This document shows positions 44,369 to 57,735 of a stretch of 64,000 nt of DNA, piece after piece. Numbering within the stretch: position 1 is the stretch's first letter; the number at the start of each line of letters is the position of its first letter. The notes beneath the pieces are model-generated. The model was not told the DNA's origin. It searched no databases and was given only the letters and a program-made list of their open reading frames with translations. Position numbers and translations under genes: made by a program. The DNA comes from Scylla paramamosain (taxonomy: Eukaryota; Arthropoda; Malacostraca; Decapoda; Portunidae), in the NCBI RefSeq assembly GCF_035594125.1, contig NC_087167.1:2604501-2668500 (forward strand). Reading direction: 5' to 3'.

Positions 44369-44430
44369 AACATAAAAACACAAGGGAAGCTACAAGAAGC
44401 CAGCTGGTCTACAAAATCCCCCAAGAGTGC
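44369..44430 (+). mobile_element. Fragment of a dispersed repeat
   Basis: The core 'aagggaagctacaagaagcc' followed by 'agctggtctaca' matches the copy at 63364-63475 over about 40 bases. I recall similar words recurring in decapod genomic sequence, followed by 'tggcagtcc'. It is truncated, and the element class (SINE or LINE tail) is unknown. Confidence 0.5.
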
Positions 44431-44669
44431 CCCGTGACAATATTCTCAACTTCCACTCATCGCCTCCCAGCCACGCCACTCCTGTTGCTCTGGCTGCTGT
44501 AATTATCTTTTTTCCGTATATAAATAAAAAAAAAGTTCAGTCATATGCAGTGTTCAGTAATTGCAAGGGTGTGCCAGGCGTTTGGCCTTTCCCTCCGCCT
44601 AGGCTGAGGGCGGGCAGAGGAGCATGGGACCCGGAGATGCGCGTCACTCCCCTGTGTGCAAGATAGGAA

Positions 44670-45110
44670 ATTCCTTCTCTCATTTTGTTTACACCTCGGA
44701 GTAACCCTATCCTTTAGACTGATGTGCCTTCTCATTGCCTAAACAAAACAGTCTGCGAGAACTTTACAATTTCAAAGACAATATCTTCTCTCAGTTTGTT
44801 TATACCTCGGAGTAATACTATCCTTTAGACTGATGTGCCTTCTCGTAACGTAAACAAAATGGTCTAGGACAACTTTATATCGAAAATACAGTTTTCTCTC
44901 CGTTTGTTTAAATCTCTGATTAATCCTAACCTTTAGATTGTTTTGCTTTCTCATTACGCAAATTAAATAACCTGGAAGAACTTTAAAGTATGATATCAAA
45001 AGATCATTCTTTCTCTTTGTTAGTTTACATTTCAGATTAACCGAAACTCTTAGACTACTGTAACTCATCATTAACTAAACTAAATGGTCTGGAACAACAT
45101 AAATTCTAAG
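44670..45110. repeat. Diverged tandem repeat, period 108-117 bp, 4 copies
   Basis: 'tctctc.gtttgttta' begins at 44676, 44787, 44895 and 45012. Each unit continues with 'ctcggagtaa.cctatccttt' then 'agac', 'ctttctcatta' and 'aaa.aa.ggtctggaacaac' words. Copies 1-2 are closest and copies 3-4 more eroded, which suggests gradual decay from one side. Confidence 0.9.
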
Positions 45111-45290
45111 TTCAAAAGACATCGCTGACAACAAAATGAGTAAGCAAGTGTTTCAAACATTTCACTGCCTGTAGTTTTATTTTTCTCTAAAAAAAAAAGA
45201 AAAGAAATCTCTAGACTTGTTCTAACGAAGTAACGACATATTGCTGTTAGCAGTCAAAGTGTTAAGAAGCAGAACCCACGGCCGGCGTCG

Positions 45291-45292
<2 letters not shown>

Positions 45293-45369
<77 letters not shown>
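45293..45369. repeat. (GA)n microsatellite
   Basis: Pure GA run of about 77 bases. Confidence 0.97.
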
Positions 45370-45373
<4 letters not shown>

Positions 45374-45490
45374 TGCTGATTAACCCAATGATTGAGTGTT
45401 TGCAATCAACACTGACTGCTACGTGAGTGATTATGAACAACAGGAAGGGGAACCATTGGACGAGTCCTGCCGCAGTCTCTACACCCGTGT

Positions 45491-45520
45491 CACCACCACC
45501 ACCACCACCACCACCACCAC
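45491..45520. repeat. (CAC)n trinucleotide repeat
   Basis: Ten CAC units. Confidence 0.92.
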
Positions 45521-45846
45521 TACGAATTACTACAGCTCTTTCATATGTAGTAACTCTTTGCATCACGCTTCATAAATCACCAGCAAACCCTTTCCTTACT
45601 TCACTTTCTTATAGTTACTTCGCTACATCACTCCCGTCCTTCTGCTACCCTCCCTCTCTACATGACGAGTCTCCCTCTGTACAGGTGCCTTCCCTCCCAG
45701 CCCGGGGGCGGCGCCTGAAGAAACAAGTAATGGAGGTGAAATCTTCAAACAAGAAATGGAAGTCATAAGAGTTTTGACCCACATTCGCAATGAGGAGAGG
45801 CTCACAAAACAAGCCACAACACAAAACACAACACAATATAACACAG

Positions 45847-45848
<2 letters not shown>

Positions 45849-45917
<69 letters not shown>
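45849..45917. repeat. (CA)n microsatellite
   Basis: CA run of about 69 bases, preceded by 'aacac' repeats. Confidence 0.96.
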
Positions 45918-45918
<1 letters not shown>

Positions 45919-46068
45919 AGGGCGTACATTTGCGAGCCAGGATGGTCTGATGTTTTTCCTCCTGCACACTGATAGTTAGACAAGCCCTCGGGTTCGTTCA
46001 CATTGTGGTGGTGGTCTGAGGAGAGAAAATATTGGTGCTTTGCTTCGTTGAGTCTTAAATGGACCCGT

Positions 46069-46100
<32 letters not shown>

Positions 46101-46826
46101 TTTCTTTGGCAGAGGAATGCGACTCCACTCCATCTAATGCTCAACTTTTTTGTTATTTTTTCATCCTGCACTTCTTCCATAACAAAGTGGTACAAGTAAT
46201 TCTCGCTCAATTCCATATTTATCTCTGCGAGTATTCTTTTTCCTTATCATTCGCATAGTTTACTTATTTCTTTTTTTCCTGCACCCCTTCCATCTTTTTA
46301 TATGTTCCCTTAATTACTGCAATTCACCTCACTACCTCATCATCCCTCCTCCTCTTCCTTCTCCTCCTCCCCGATGTTCTTTTCTTATTTCTTACTTTTC
46401 TTCCTAGTTCTTTTCTGCTGCTGTTACCGCGGCTGCTCCTTCCCCTCCTCCGGGTCTGCGCGATTATCACTTTCCCCGCACCTTCCCCTGCCTCCCCCAA
46501 AGGGCCTTGCCTCATTGCACCTCCCTCCACACCCTCACCCATGCCTCACATATTCGTACCTCTCCACACCCTCTGCGCGGCACTTCCCCTTCCCTTCCCC
46601 GGCACACACACACATCACATGCACCCGCAAAAAAAGAATTTCCTTTCCCCGCAAGCCCGCACCTCACGTATACAAATCTTCTCTCCCTTTGCCATCACTT
46701 CTTCGTTCCCTGATATTTACATGGACGTTGGGAAAAGGTGGTTGAATGTTGCTGGTACATTACGTACGTACATGCTTCTCCTCCTGGTAAATACATACAC
46801 TATCCTTGTCTCGACTTGGGCCACGT

Positions 46827-46828
<2 letters not shown>

Positions 46829-46866
<38 letters not shown>
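46829..46866. repeat. (CT)n microsatellite
   Basis: CT run of 38 bases. Confidence 0.96.
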
Positions 46867-46868
<2 letters not shown>

Positions 46869-47002
46869 GTGTAACGTTTTCAGTATTTGTTTTCATTTTG
46901 TTTCTCTTAATCTTTCGTGTGTTTAAATGCCACTTGGTGTAATGTGTATACCATCTGATTGTCGCTGGCGTGGGTAAAAAAAATATCAATCCAACATCAT
47001 AG

Positions 47003-47105
<103 letters not shown>

Positions 47106-47186
47106 CGCACCCCAGGAGAAGGTTATATACGTCATCATTAAAAGCTAAACGTGACATTGTGAAAGTGTTCTAAAGGAAGGAGTTCA

Positions 47187-47190
<4 letters not shown>

Positions 47191-47235
<45 letters not shown>
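47191..47235. repeat. (GT)n microsatellite
   Basis: GT run of 45 bases. Confidence 0.95.
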
Positions 47236-47237
<2 letters not shown>

Positions 47238-48650
47238 ATGCGTGCTTGAAAGGGAAAGAAAATGTTTGTGGGTTCTACATACTGGTTAGAGAGGGTAGAG
47301 AAAGATACGAATGATTCTATATTAGCTTGTGCAGAGAGGCATGGAGAAATATACAGTGGCATGTCCTCCTTAACAAGTGCAGTCCATATACTTCATAATG
47401 TCAGACTTTTCTATACAGCGCTTGGAAATAGTAAAAAAAAAAAAAAAGATGGCAATAACGAAGAGGAATAGGAAGAAGAAGAAGAAGAAGAAGAAGAAAG
47501 ACTGACAGAAAGAGAAAAGAAGGAAGGGAAAATAAGAAACAATCATGAAGACGATAGAGAAGAACAAAAACAAAGAAAACAAGAACAACACGAGCAACAA
47601 AAAAAAAAAAAAAAAACATGTCTTACTTAGAAAGAATGTGAACTGCACGTCTATTTTACAAGTACAAGGAACCATTACAAAACAAAGGAAGGTGAAGGAC
47701 AGACCCACCAGCGAACGTGGCCCGAAAGCAAATAAAGACCACACAGTTTCACTACAAGGAAAGAACAATAGTACAGCTTGAAACAACACGCGGAGGACTA
47801 AGACTAAGAAAGAATAGAGAATGTCACTTGTATGGTAATATACTAAAAAGGTGGAATAAGATCGATTAGTATTAAAAAAAGTAAAGAAAATATATTACAA
47901 AGTTAGATTACACATGTGGTCAGCATTAAAAGTACATGAATTTGTGTATGTGCACCTGTAAATACTAAAAACAAAGTGACGGAAGGAGAAAAAAAAGGTG
48001 ATTAAATTTTGGAATGACAGAAACGAGTCCATCAAGAAAGATGGGGGAGGCGTTAATTGGAGATATAAATTAAGAGTTTGTATATAAAATAATTACAATT
48101 AAAAAAGAAAGCCAAAAAGAGAGAGAGAGAGAGAGAGACTAAAGGGAGGAATGACAAGGAGAAAAACAGGAAGGAGAAAAGAAGGCGGAGGCACTGGATA
48201 AATTGCACAATGAAACCAAAGAATATCAGTCGTAAGCGTTTAACAATAAAGAGACTCAGAAGGAAGAACACACTAAATGACAAAAGAATAAAGAAAGATA
48301 AGCACAGAATAAAAACAATGAGTGAAACCAAAAGGATCCAATCATGACCGTTTAATAAAGAGATTCAGAAGGAAGAAGACACTGAGATGATAAAAGAATG
48401 ACGACAGATGAGGACAGAATAGAAGCAATGAGGCAACGCACGAGTATGAAAGGTGGCGCTGTGGAATGTTGCAAGAGTCAGCGCGGCAATTTGCTCAGCG
48501 TGGACGATAAGCAGCAATTAGGTATGCACAAGGCCGCTGCTTTTGACAAGGGAGAAGGGAAGGGAAAAGAAAGGAAGAGAGAGGGAGTGAGTTGAATCCA
48601 GCCATTGTACAAAAGGAGGACAGTAAATTGCTTATTGACGCGAAGGACAA

Positions 48651-48653
<3 letters not shown>
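47236..48653. other. Purine-rich sequence, no gene recognised
   Basis: Strongly A/G-rich from about 47430 to 48600, with (GAA)n at 47471-47498, A-runs at 47433 and 47600, and a short GA run at 48119-48138. The words 'taataaagagattcagaagg' and 'aacaataaagagactcagaa' (about 48353 and 48242) mark an old duplication of about 111 bases. Open frames are compositional. Confidence 0.5.

Positions 48654-48728
<75 letters not shown>
48654..48728. repeat. (GA)n microsatellite
   Basis: Pure GA run of 75 bases. Confidence 0.97.
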
Positions 48729-48731
<3 letters not shown>

Positions 48732-49558
48732 TTACTTTTACGGTCTAAGTTAATGGAGACGACCGTGGTGAATGTGGTATAGAGGCGTTGATGGAAATAA
48801 TGGGTTAGTTTACATATGTTGTTGTTGTTTATTCCTAAGTAGGCGGGTAGTGAGTCAGTTTATGCGTGTTATTAATGGGGTAATAAATTTAGTGTATTCA
48901 TGTATAAATAGGTGATGGGTCATGTATTCGTGTTTACAGTTTATGGGTCACTGTGTTCATGGTGCTAATGGGTAATGAGCCGGTCAGTCAGTCCAGTCGT
49001 GCTGTAAATGGGCAGTAAACATCACCTAAACGCAAACCCCCAAGAAGAAGTGAGTGTGTAATGAACATGAAAAGAATCGGCCATACGGTATTTTAATTTC
49101 ACTCGTTTTCTGTTTCTATATAACTTTTGCTTGCACGTCAATGGGTAATGGCTTGTTGGCAGCATTCCCAGGCAAAGAGAACCTTAAGGCAGCAGTGAAA
49201 GTGTAGTGTTGACAAGGCGAGGCAAGGGGCAGGCAGGCAGGCAGGGAGGGAGAGAGGGAGACTGGGAGGAAGAGAAAGATGTTGGTCAGTGTCATTGTTG
49301 TTTCTTAAATAGTTCCTGAGGTCATGCCGTCCAGTAAGTAGGTGACGTCATCCCCAGGTAATGATGACAGATGACGGCAAACAGGATGGCGGATTAGGGG
49401 CAGAATGAGGAAAGATGGTGTAATGATAGTAGCACATTATATTTGATGATTATAGTAATGGTGACTGGGATCGTGATAATGGTGGTAATGGTGATTGGTT
49501 ATTGGTTATTGATTATGGTAATCACGATGATGGTTATTGTCGTCGTATATGACACTAT

Positions 49559-49617
49559 TATCATCATCATCATCTTCATTTTCATCATCATCATCATCAT
49601 CATCATCACAATCATCA
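49559..49617. repeat. (ATC)n trinucleotide repeat
   Basis: ATC units with a short 'ttcattttc' break. The preceding 130 bases are rich in GGTGATTGGTTATTG-like words. Confidence 0.92.
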
Positions 49618-50724
49618 CCCAGTGTTCCTAGCTGTTGAGAAAGAGGAGGAAGAGGAGATAGAACCTCATAATCTTTGGAATGAAAACTATCAGCCACAGA
49701 GGAAACAATCGTCCAGTGGGGCAGCAACACACCACTCACACCCTGCCAAACACACCACACTTGTGTCACATCCGCACTGAGCCCTGAACCAACACAGGCT
49801 TTATAGTTTACAAACTCTGCAATGCTGTCTACGTAGAAAGGAAAACAGAAGAATAGCAACTCCAAGCACCTGCTGCATATTTGTTGCGGTAGGAACTAGT
49901 CAGGCTGTTTGTCATGCACTCAAAGGTTGGCCGTAGAGTCGCTAATATACGGCGCCATAAACAAGTGAAAGGTTCAGTAAACACACCACGTTAGTTATGA
50001 TAAACGTGCTGGTTGAGATGAGTGCCGCGGGCGGTGAGAGCGCTGCGGGATGGCTGTGTTCTTCTTGCCTGCAGTCACATCGCTTAGAACTCTGTTACAT
50101 AAATCAGAGACTTTTGGCCACCAAGGGAGGAGAGAGACTGAGTAGAGCAAGAATCCCACGTCTCCAACCGTGATCTGTGGGCGTCCGGCCTGTTTGCCCT
50201 CCTCCACAGCCTCTCCCTTCACTAGCACCGCCTTGCTGCTGCAGGAGACGTGCACGCCACAGCTTAAGTGTCTCACTGGATTGGATTCTGTGTCAACCAG
50301 AATATTTATCTTCGTATTCCTTGGACTTGTTCACGTGTAATTCTTGCTTCTCCTCGTGACTTTTTTTTGCAGATTCATTTGTGTCAACGGCGAGAAGAAA
50401 GACGAGTTATATACTTATGTTCTTTTTTCCTTGCGCATCACGACCTCGGCAGGAGTGTGTGTTGAGGGTAATTAAGGTGGAAATCATGCTTCTGGAATGT
50501 ACAGTCCAGGTATGGTGGGTGAGGCCACGTGACCTTCAAGCTTTGATAAATTACAGCTTTCACCTTCTAATTAAAGGGGAAAAAAGTATTCAACAGTTTT
50601 TTGCTGAACCAAATGCGCGTCAACTTTTTTTGGTGCTTAATTAGAAAATATTTACCAATCAGACTTAATACTTTTATGATGTCACGCTCACGCGGTGCCC
50701 TCTGAACCTCAACCGCGCACTTAC

Positions 50725-50826
50725 CTCCTCGCCGCCGCCTACACGCCGGGGAATGGGCAAAAAAGAAGCTCTATGTGTGGAGTTAGCCGCGGGCTTCACG
50801 CCGTGGCCTTGGCTTGTAGGTTCCAT
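50725..50826 (-). CDS. Candidate first coding exon, minus strand
   Basis: On the minus strand an ATG at 50826 has G at both -3 and +4. A weaker in-frame ATG lies four codons upstream, and two in-frame stops lie just before that one. The frame gives 34 codons, starting MEPTSQGHGV and ending RRVGGGEE. It stops at a strong donor, GAG|GTAAGTGC (from 50724 downward), in phase 0. The last part is GC-rich. No family is recognised, and the next exon was not found at lower coordinates. Confidence 0.22.
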
Positions 50827-51041
50827 TACCCTACACATTCACTACTTTCTGCCACCTCGAGAAGTTATCACACAAGTTAACTGATACACACTTTGCAAAT
50901 TGATTTAATTACTCGAGAGATTGTTGTTTATGTGAAATACTGCACTTGATATTATCACGTGGCTATTTTCTTGTATATATATTTTTTTCTTATCCCTCCT
51001 TTTTGTCTTGGTCACTCTTCTCGCTTACCTTCCCCCTTTAC

Positions 51042-51073
51042 TCCTCCTCCTCCTCCTCCTCCTCCTCCTCCAC
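51042..51073. repeat. (CCT)n trinucleotide repeat
   Basis: About ten CCT units ending in 'ccacag', which resembles a 3' splice site. Confidence 0.93.
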
Positions 51074-51075
51074 AG

Positions 51076-51306
51076 AATCTTTTCGGTGGAACCCTTCCAT
51101 TGGATGATCAAACCTTTTCTATTCAATGTTACTCAACGCCGCACCTTCCCTTCACCTATTCCCTTTCCCTCTCGCCCTATCAACACCAATCTTCCACACC
51201 ACATCCATTCCTTCTCATGAATATTTCCCCCCTGCCAGCTATGAGTTGCCACATTCTTCAAAGCACAGTGAAGCATCTGACAATAAATCAGCAGTATTTC
51301 AAATAA
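51076..51306 (+). CDS. Speculative terminal exon, plus strand
   Basis: After the CCT-built acceptor (CAG ending at 51075) a phase-0 frame runs 76 codons from NLFGGTLPLDDQTF to a TAA that overlaps an AATAAA hexamer at 51302-51307. The first part looks protein-like, while the second half is Ser/Pro/His-rich and may just be pyrimidine-rich DNA. Phase 0 would fit the exons at 2357 or 37699. The evidence is weak. Confidence 0.13.
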   Translation, partial: NLFGGTLPLDDQTFSIQCYSTPHLPFTYSLSLSPYQHQSSTPHPFLLMNISPLPAMSCHILQSTVKHLTINQQYFK

Positions 51307-52822
51307 ACAGAATCGAGCGTATATATAAAGCATTCCCGTTTTCTTTCCTTCTCTTTTGTGGAACTGGAAGGAAGCAAACAGATTTCACTCACTTGGGAAG
51401 ATCGCGAACGAGGTGAAAGGTTAGACAAGAAAGGCGAGGGAGGTGATGTGACGTGAGGGCGGGACGAGGAAACGCATCCTGGCCTCTTTGAATCTGGTGG
51501 TCAATGACTGATGGCGAGGCAGGGGAGAAGGAGGAAGAGGAGGAGGAGAAGGAGGGATAGGAGTGCCGTTGTGGGGAGCCGAGCTAAATAGGAGACCGGA
51601 TAAGGGCGGGAAGATTACCCAAAAGTTCAGGAGGTGAGGAGCGAGAGACGGTGAAAGGGAGACGAAAGAGGGATGAGGAGGGTAGTGAGTGAGTGAGAGA
51701 AGTTCAAACGGTGTGAAGAGTGAAGACACTGAAAGGAAGGAGATGTTGGAAGAGGGAAAGGATAAACAAAGGCAAAGGGGGAAAAAAAAAGAGAGGAAAA
51801 AGATGAGAAGTGAGTGAGATAGGAGAACGAACGGGAGAAAGACAAGAGAGTGAGGAGTGAAGTGTAAGGAGGAGGAGGATGAGCAAGAAGCTGCAGGAGA
51901 TGTAAAGGCTGGTCTAAACATATAAACATTCCAGCGGCAATGAAAGCACGACCACGGACAACAGGCAGCGGTAGTTTCGGTGGTGGATCCCATTTTCTTT
52001 CTCCACACACAGGCAGCTGCACTGGCCGCGGGGTACACAGGACACTTCTTAGACGGCGGTGCTGAAATGCGTACCTAGTGGCCTTGAAATCATTCGCTCA
52101 TCTAAAAATTGCTCTCATAAGTGTCATTCTGGTAACCAAGTGACGCAGAATACGAAAAAAATCATGCCCTACTTTATTAAGAGACGCAAACTTACCTGTT
52201 AACCTTAGAGTAAATGCAATCAACTCATCTTGGCCTTTTACTCATCACCTCCGCATTTATTTGAGTCCAAGGTGATTCAGGGCTGGTCAGATCACTCCCC
52301 GCCGCGCGCGTCTCGGTCCGGGATATCTGTTTTATGGCCTGAAGGTGAGAGTACTAAGGTGAGAGTTAACCAAAACAGGAAGATGTGAAGAGGAGAAATC
52401 AAGTGTGGTCAGTAGGTGAAGAAGAAAGGGGAGAAGGAGGAGGAGGAGGAGGTGATGGTGGTGGTTTGTGGTGATGGTGGTAGCGATGACAGTGGAATAG
52501 AGAGGGTGATGTCAGTGTTAAAAATATATCCTGACAATTAGGAAAAAAGGTTATTTCTACTTCCTCAATCTTCCTGTACCAGTTTTTCGCGTCCCTCCCG
52601 TCCCTCCGTATTGTGGGCGGGGCGACTGAAATATGACACATATTCTTTTTTACCGTCATTGCTTCAAGGTGTTTCGTGACCACACAGTTTATTTTCTTTC
52701 ATTCCTGCATTCCTGCCCATTAACTAGGCATCTGGAAAAGTGAATTAATATTTTTCTTTCCGTATCTTTGCACGTGGAAAAAAACAACAAATAGATTAAT
52801 ATTTTTTTCCTTCTTTTTGCAG
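51307..52822. other. No gene recognised
   Basis: A G/A-rich block at 51420-51900 gives a long stop-free minus-strand frame by composition. A short (GGA)n lies at 52434-52452 and GGT words follow it. Confidence 0.5.
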
Positions 52823-52868
52823 GTATGTGAAAGACGACAGCGTGAGATGGTACCTGAATGCGCAATGG
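52823..52868 (+). CDS. Candidate 46-bp internal exon, plus strand
   Basis: A branch-like 'attaat' and a long T-rich tract end in TTTTTGCAG (to 52822). The exon is followed by ATGG|GTGAGTG (donor at 52869). Two frames are open. Starting after one base it reads YVKDDSVRWYLNAQW and ends in phase 0; starting at the first base it reads VCERRQREMVPECAM and leaves one base. The first reading looks more protein-like, while the second fits a phase-0 upstream exon such as 37699-37917. Splice sites are good on both sides, but a short open exon is weak evidence alone. Confidence 0.25.
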
Positions 52869-53860
52869 GTGAGTGTTGTAGACGTGTGGCTGAGTGGGAG
52901 TGGCAAGGGAGAGGGAGGGAAGAGTGGATGAATGCAGCAGGCAGATTTTAGAAAGGAAAGGTGGAGGAGTAGGGAATGCAGTAGACAAATTGCAGATGAA
53001 TATGCAAGTGTGAACCAGAAAGCATATCGCGAGTTTAACCATGAAGGGAGTGAGTGATGCATGAGTGCCCGCGAGTGTAGGTGGGACAGGGGACGGGGTG
53101 TCGGTGAGCAGTGCCGGGACACGCATCTCAGGTTGTCCCCGGGTAGGTTTAAGGAGCAACCCAACGCCTATCGCGCGCCCCATCAATTCAGGCGCGGTCC
53201 AGGTGGCGGCGGACGCGGCGAGAAGGACCGCGCCGCCGGGTGGAGACGTTAGGTGAGACTTTGCGAGGGACGCACCTGGAAAGGAAGCTGGGACCGCGGG
53301 AAGCGAGACCTGATGGAGACAGGCAAGGAAATCATCAAGACAAGATGTGAAGAAGCAGGACGGCTATTTTGCTACTGGGAAAGAGTTGACCGGGACAAGT
53401 TGTGGGAGAGTAGGACTGCTACTTTGTCACTCGATCATCTGATGTTTTTGCAAGTGACAGGAAGAATTCATAGAAAATGTCAGCTGAGTCTCCGGAGAGT
53501 GCATGAACGAGAAGCTGAATGATGCACCGGTGAGACGTACGTGGGAATGCATGTGTAAAAGATGTCAGGTATAAATGTACGTATATGCTTGAAATTGGAA
53601 GAGAAAAATGACATGCGAAATTACAGAGGAGAGACAGTGGGGAATGAGTCAGACGGATCGTGGGATTGGCTCTATGCGAATTTAAGAACATCAAGGAAAC
53701 TAGATAAGAAAATAAGATATGTTAAGGTAAAGTTAAAACTACTGTAATAAATAAATGTATAGAAAAAAATAAGCAAGTACACACTGTAAAATATAAAACA
53801 AAACAGAAGAAGAATGAAAATTATAGGTTGATAGAAAAAAGAAAAATATAACACCAAACG

Positions 53861-53861
<1 letters not shown>
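52869..53861. other. No supported gene
   Basis: Frames open on the + strand at 53061-53252 and 53253-53522 are Arg/Glu/Gly-rich without motif or splice support. Confidence 0.45.

Positions 53862-53948
<87 letters not shown>
53862..53948. repeat. (CT)n microsatellite
   Basis: Pure CT run of 87 bases followed by C/T-rich DNA. Confidence 0.97.
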
Positions 53949-53950
<2 letters not shown>

Positions 53951-54054
53951 ACCCTTTCTCCCTCTCATCTCTCTCTCTCATCCTATCCCTCTCCCTTCCT
54001 CTTTTTCTCTTCCTCTCTGACCTTCACCCTGGCAAATTTACCTCCATCTAGCTC

Positions 54055-54160
54055 ATCGTAAGATTCCACCCTTAAAAACCCATCCCTTAAACCCTGCTTC
54101 GTAAACTGAGCCCCTTAAACCTAGTCCCTAAAACCCGCCTCATTTAAACCCGCACCGTCC
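54055..54160. repeat. Short degenerate 'ccttaaaccc' repeat
   Basis: Words such as cccttaaaaaccc, cccttaaaccc, cccttaaacc, ccctaaaaccc and catttaaaccc recur about every 15-20 bases. Confidence 0.7.
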
Positions 54161-54724
54161 CAAGCCTTCTGTGCCCGGCCCCGCGCTCTTTCACCCCACC
54201 CCTCCTTCTTCTCACCCAGTTCAGTCGCGCTCCACCCCATTCCACCTCTCTTCATTCCACCCTCGTGACATTTCGCCCCGAGAGGGAGAAGGAATGCAGT
54301 ACCGCCCTCGCCCTCTCTTTTTTTTTTTTTTTCCGCTGCCTGACCTCATCTGCATTACCGCCGTCATGTGGGGGAGAATACTGAGAACTGGTGCTCTGAA
54401 CTTGGTCTTTCTTGTCTGGTTTTCGTGCGTTCAGGTCAGGCTTATTTACTGCTTGGTTTTATGTGTGTGTGCGTGTATCATTCTCTGTCCCTGTTTTGCC
54501 TGAGTGACCGTCTGTGTTCTTTGTAGGTGTGAGTCTATCTCTTTGTCTCGTTTTACTCTTTATGCATGGCTGTCCGTCTGCCTGTTATAATGGTCTACGG
54601 AAGTTTGTTTTTTCTTGTCTGTCTGTTCCTATTTTCTTGTCTGCCTGTATCTTTCCTGTGTCAGTAAGTTCGCCTGTTTGTCTGTTTGTCTGACTGATGT
54701 TTTATTTCAGTGTTTGTGTGTGTG

Positions 54725-54847
<123 letters not shown>

Positions 54848-54848
54848 G

Positions 54849-56975
<2,127 letters not shown>

Positions 56976-57161
56976 CATGGCTGTGTCGAGTCCCTGGCAC
57001 TGAAGAAACCTTGTAATACTTGTCTGCGCGCGTGCTGCTGTGCTGTTAGCGAGGATGGCTGGTGGGGTGAGGGGAGAGGTGGGGGAGGGGCGTGAGGGAG
57101 GAGATGGGGAGGTGAGGCAAGTGTGGGGTCAAGAGGCAGGCCCGCGGCACCGCATGTGGTG

Positions 57162-57164
<3 letters not shown>

Positions 57165-57256
<92 letters not shown>
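57165..57256. repeat. (CA)n microsatellite
   Basis: Pure CA run of 92 bases. Confidence 0.97.
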
Positions 57257-57260
<4 letters not shown>

Positions 57261-57489
57261 CTCATTATTTCACGGGCCTTGTTGAATTGCGGTTTCGTTT
57301 CACTCAACAATTGGCACAAACACGTGGTAAGTGGTACCTTGATGTGCGATGTCAAGTCCCAGCAGATGCCGAGGCGCGAGCAACACACCAAGGCGTGTCT
57401 GCCAGCCTGACTTGACGCTTCCCTTGTTGACCCACTTATGTTCCTGCACTTGATTGCCTCTCATTGGTAATATTCCGTCCTCTCTACCT

Positions 57490-57735
57490 TGGCATAGTGA
57501 GAACAGGAGAGTTTCATAATCTCAGACTACGTATGTTGGAGATCAATTACCTGTATACTTTAGATCTTCAGGATTTTTTATTTATTTTTAGTTTAATATA
57601 GCGGGAACGGAATGGTTTCACAGTGTTTCACTACGTACGTTAGAGACAAGTCACCTATATACTTTACATATCCATCAGTTTCTATTTTTTTTTTTTTTTT
57701 TTTTTCTAGTTTGATATAGCGAGAAGGGTTTCATG
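57490..57735. repeat. Diverged tandem duplication, period 104-118 bp
   Basis: 'actacgta.gtt.gaga' occurs at 57526 and 57630, 'cacctatatacttta.at' follows each, and 'tagttt.atatagcg' occurs at 57589 and 57707. The longer spacing at the end comes from an expanded T-run (57686-57705). A partial third copy begins at about 57714. Confidence 0.85.

Noticed and set aside
51421..52038. 205-codon minus-strand frame
   Set aside because: The plus strand is G/A-rich (GGA, GAGA words), so the complement lacks stops; the peptide is Ser/Pro/Phe/Leu low-complexity.
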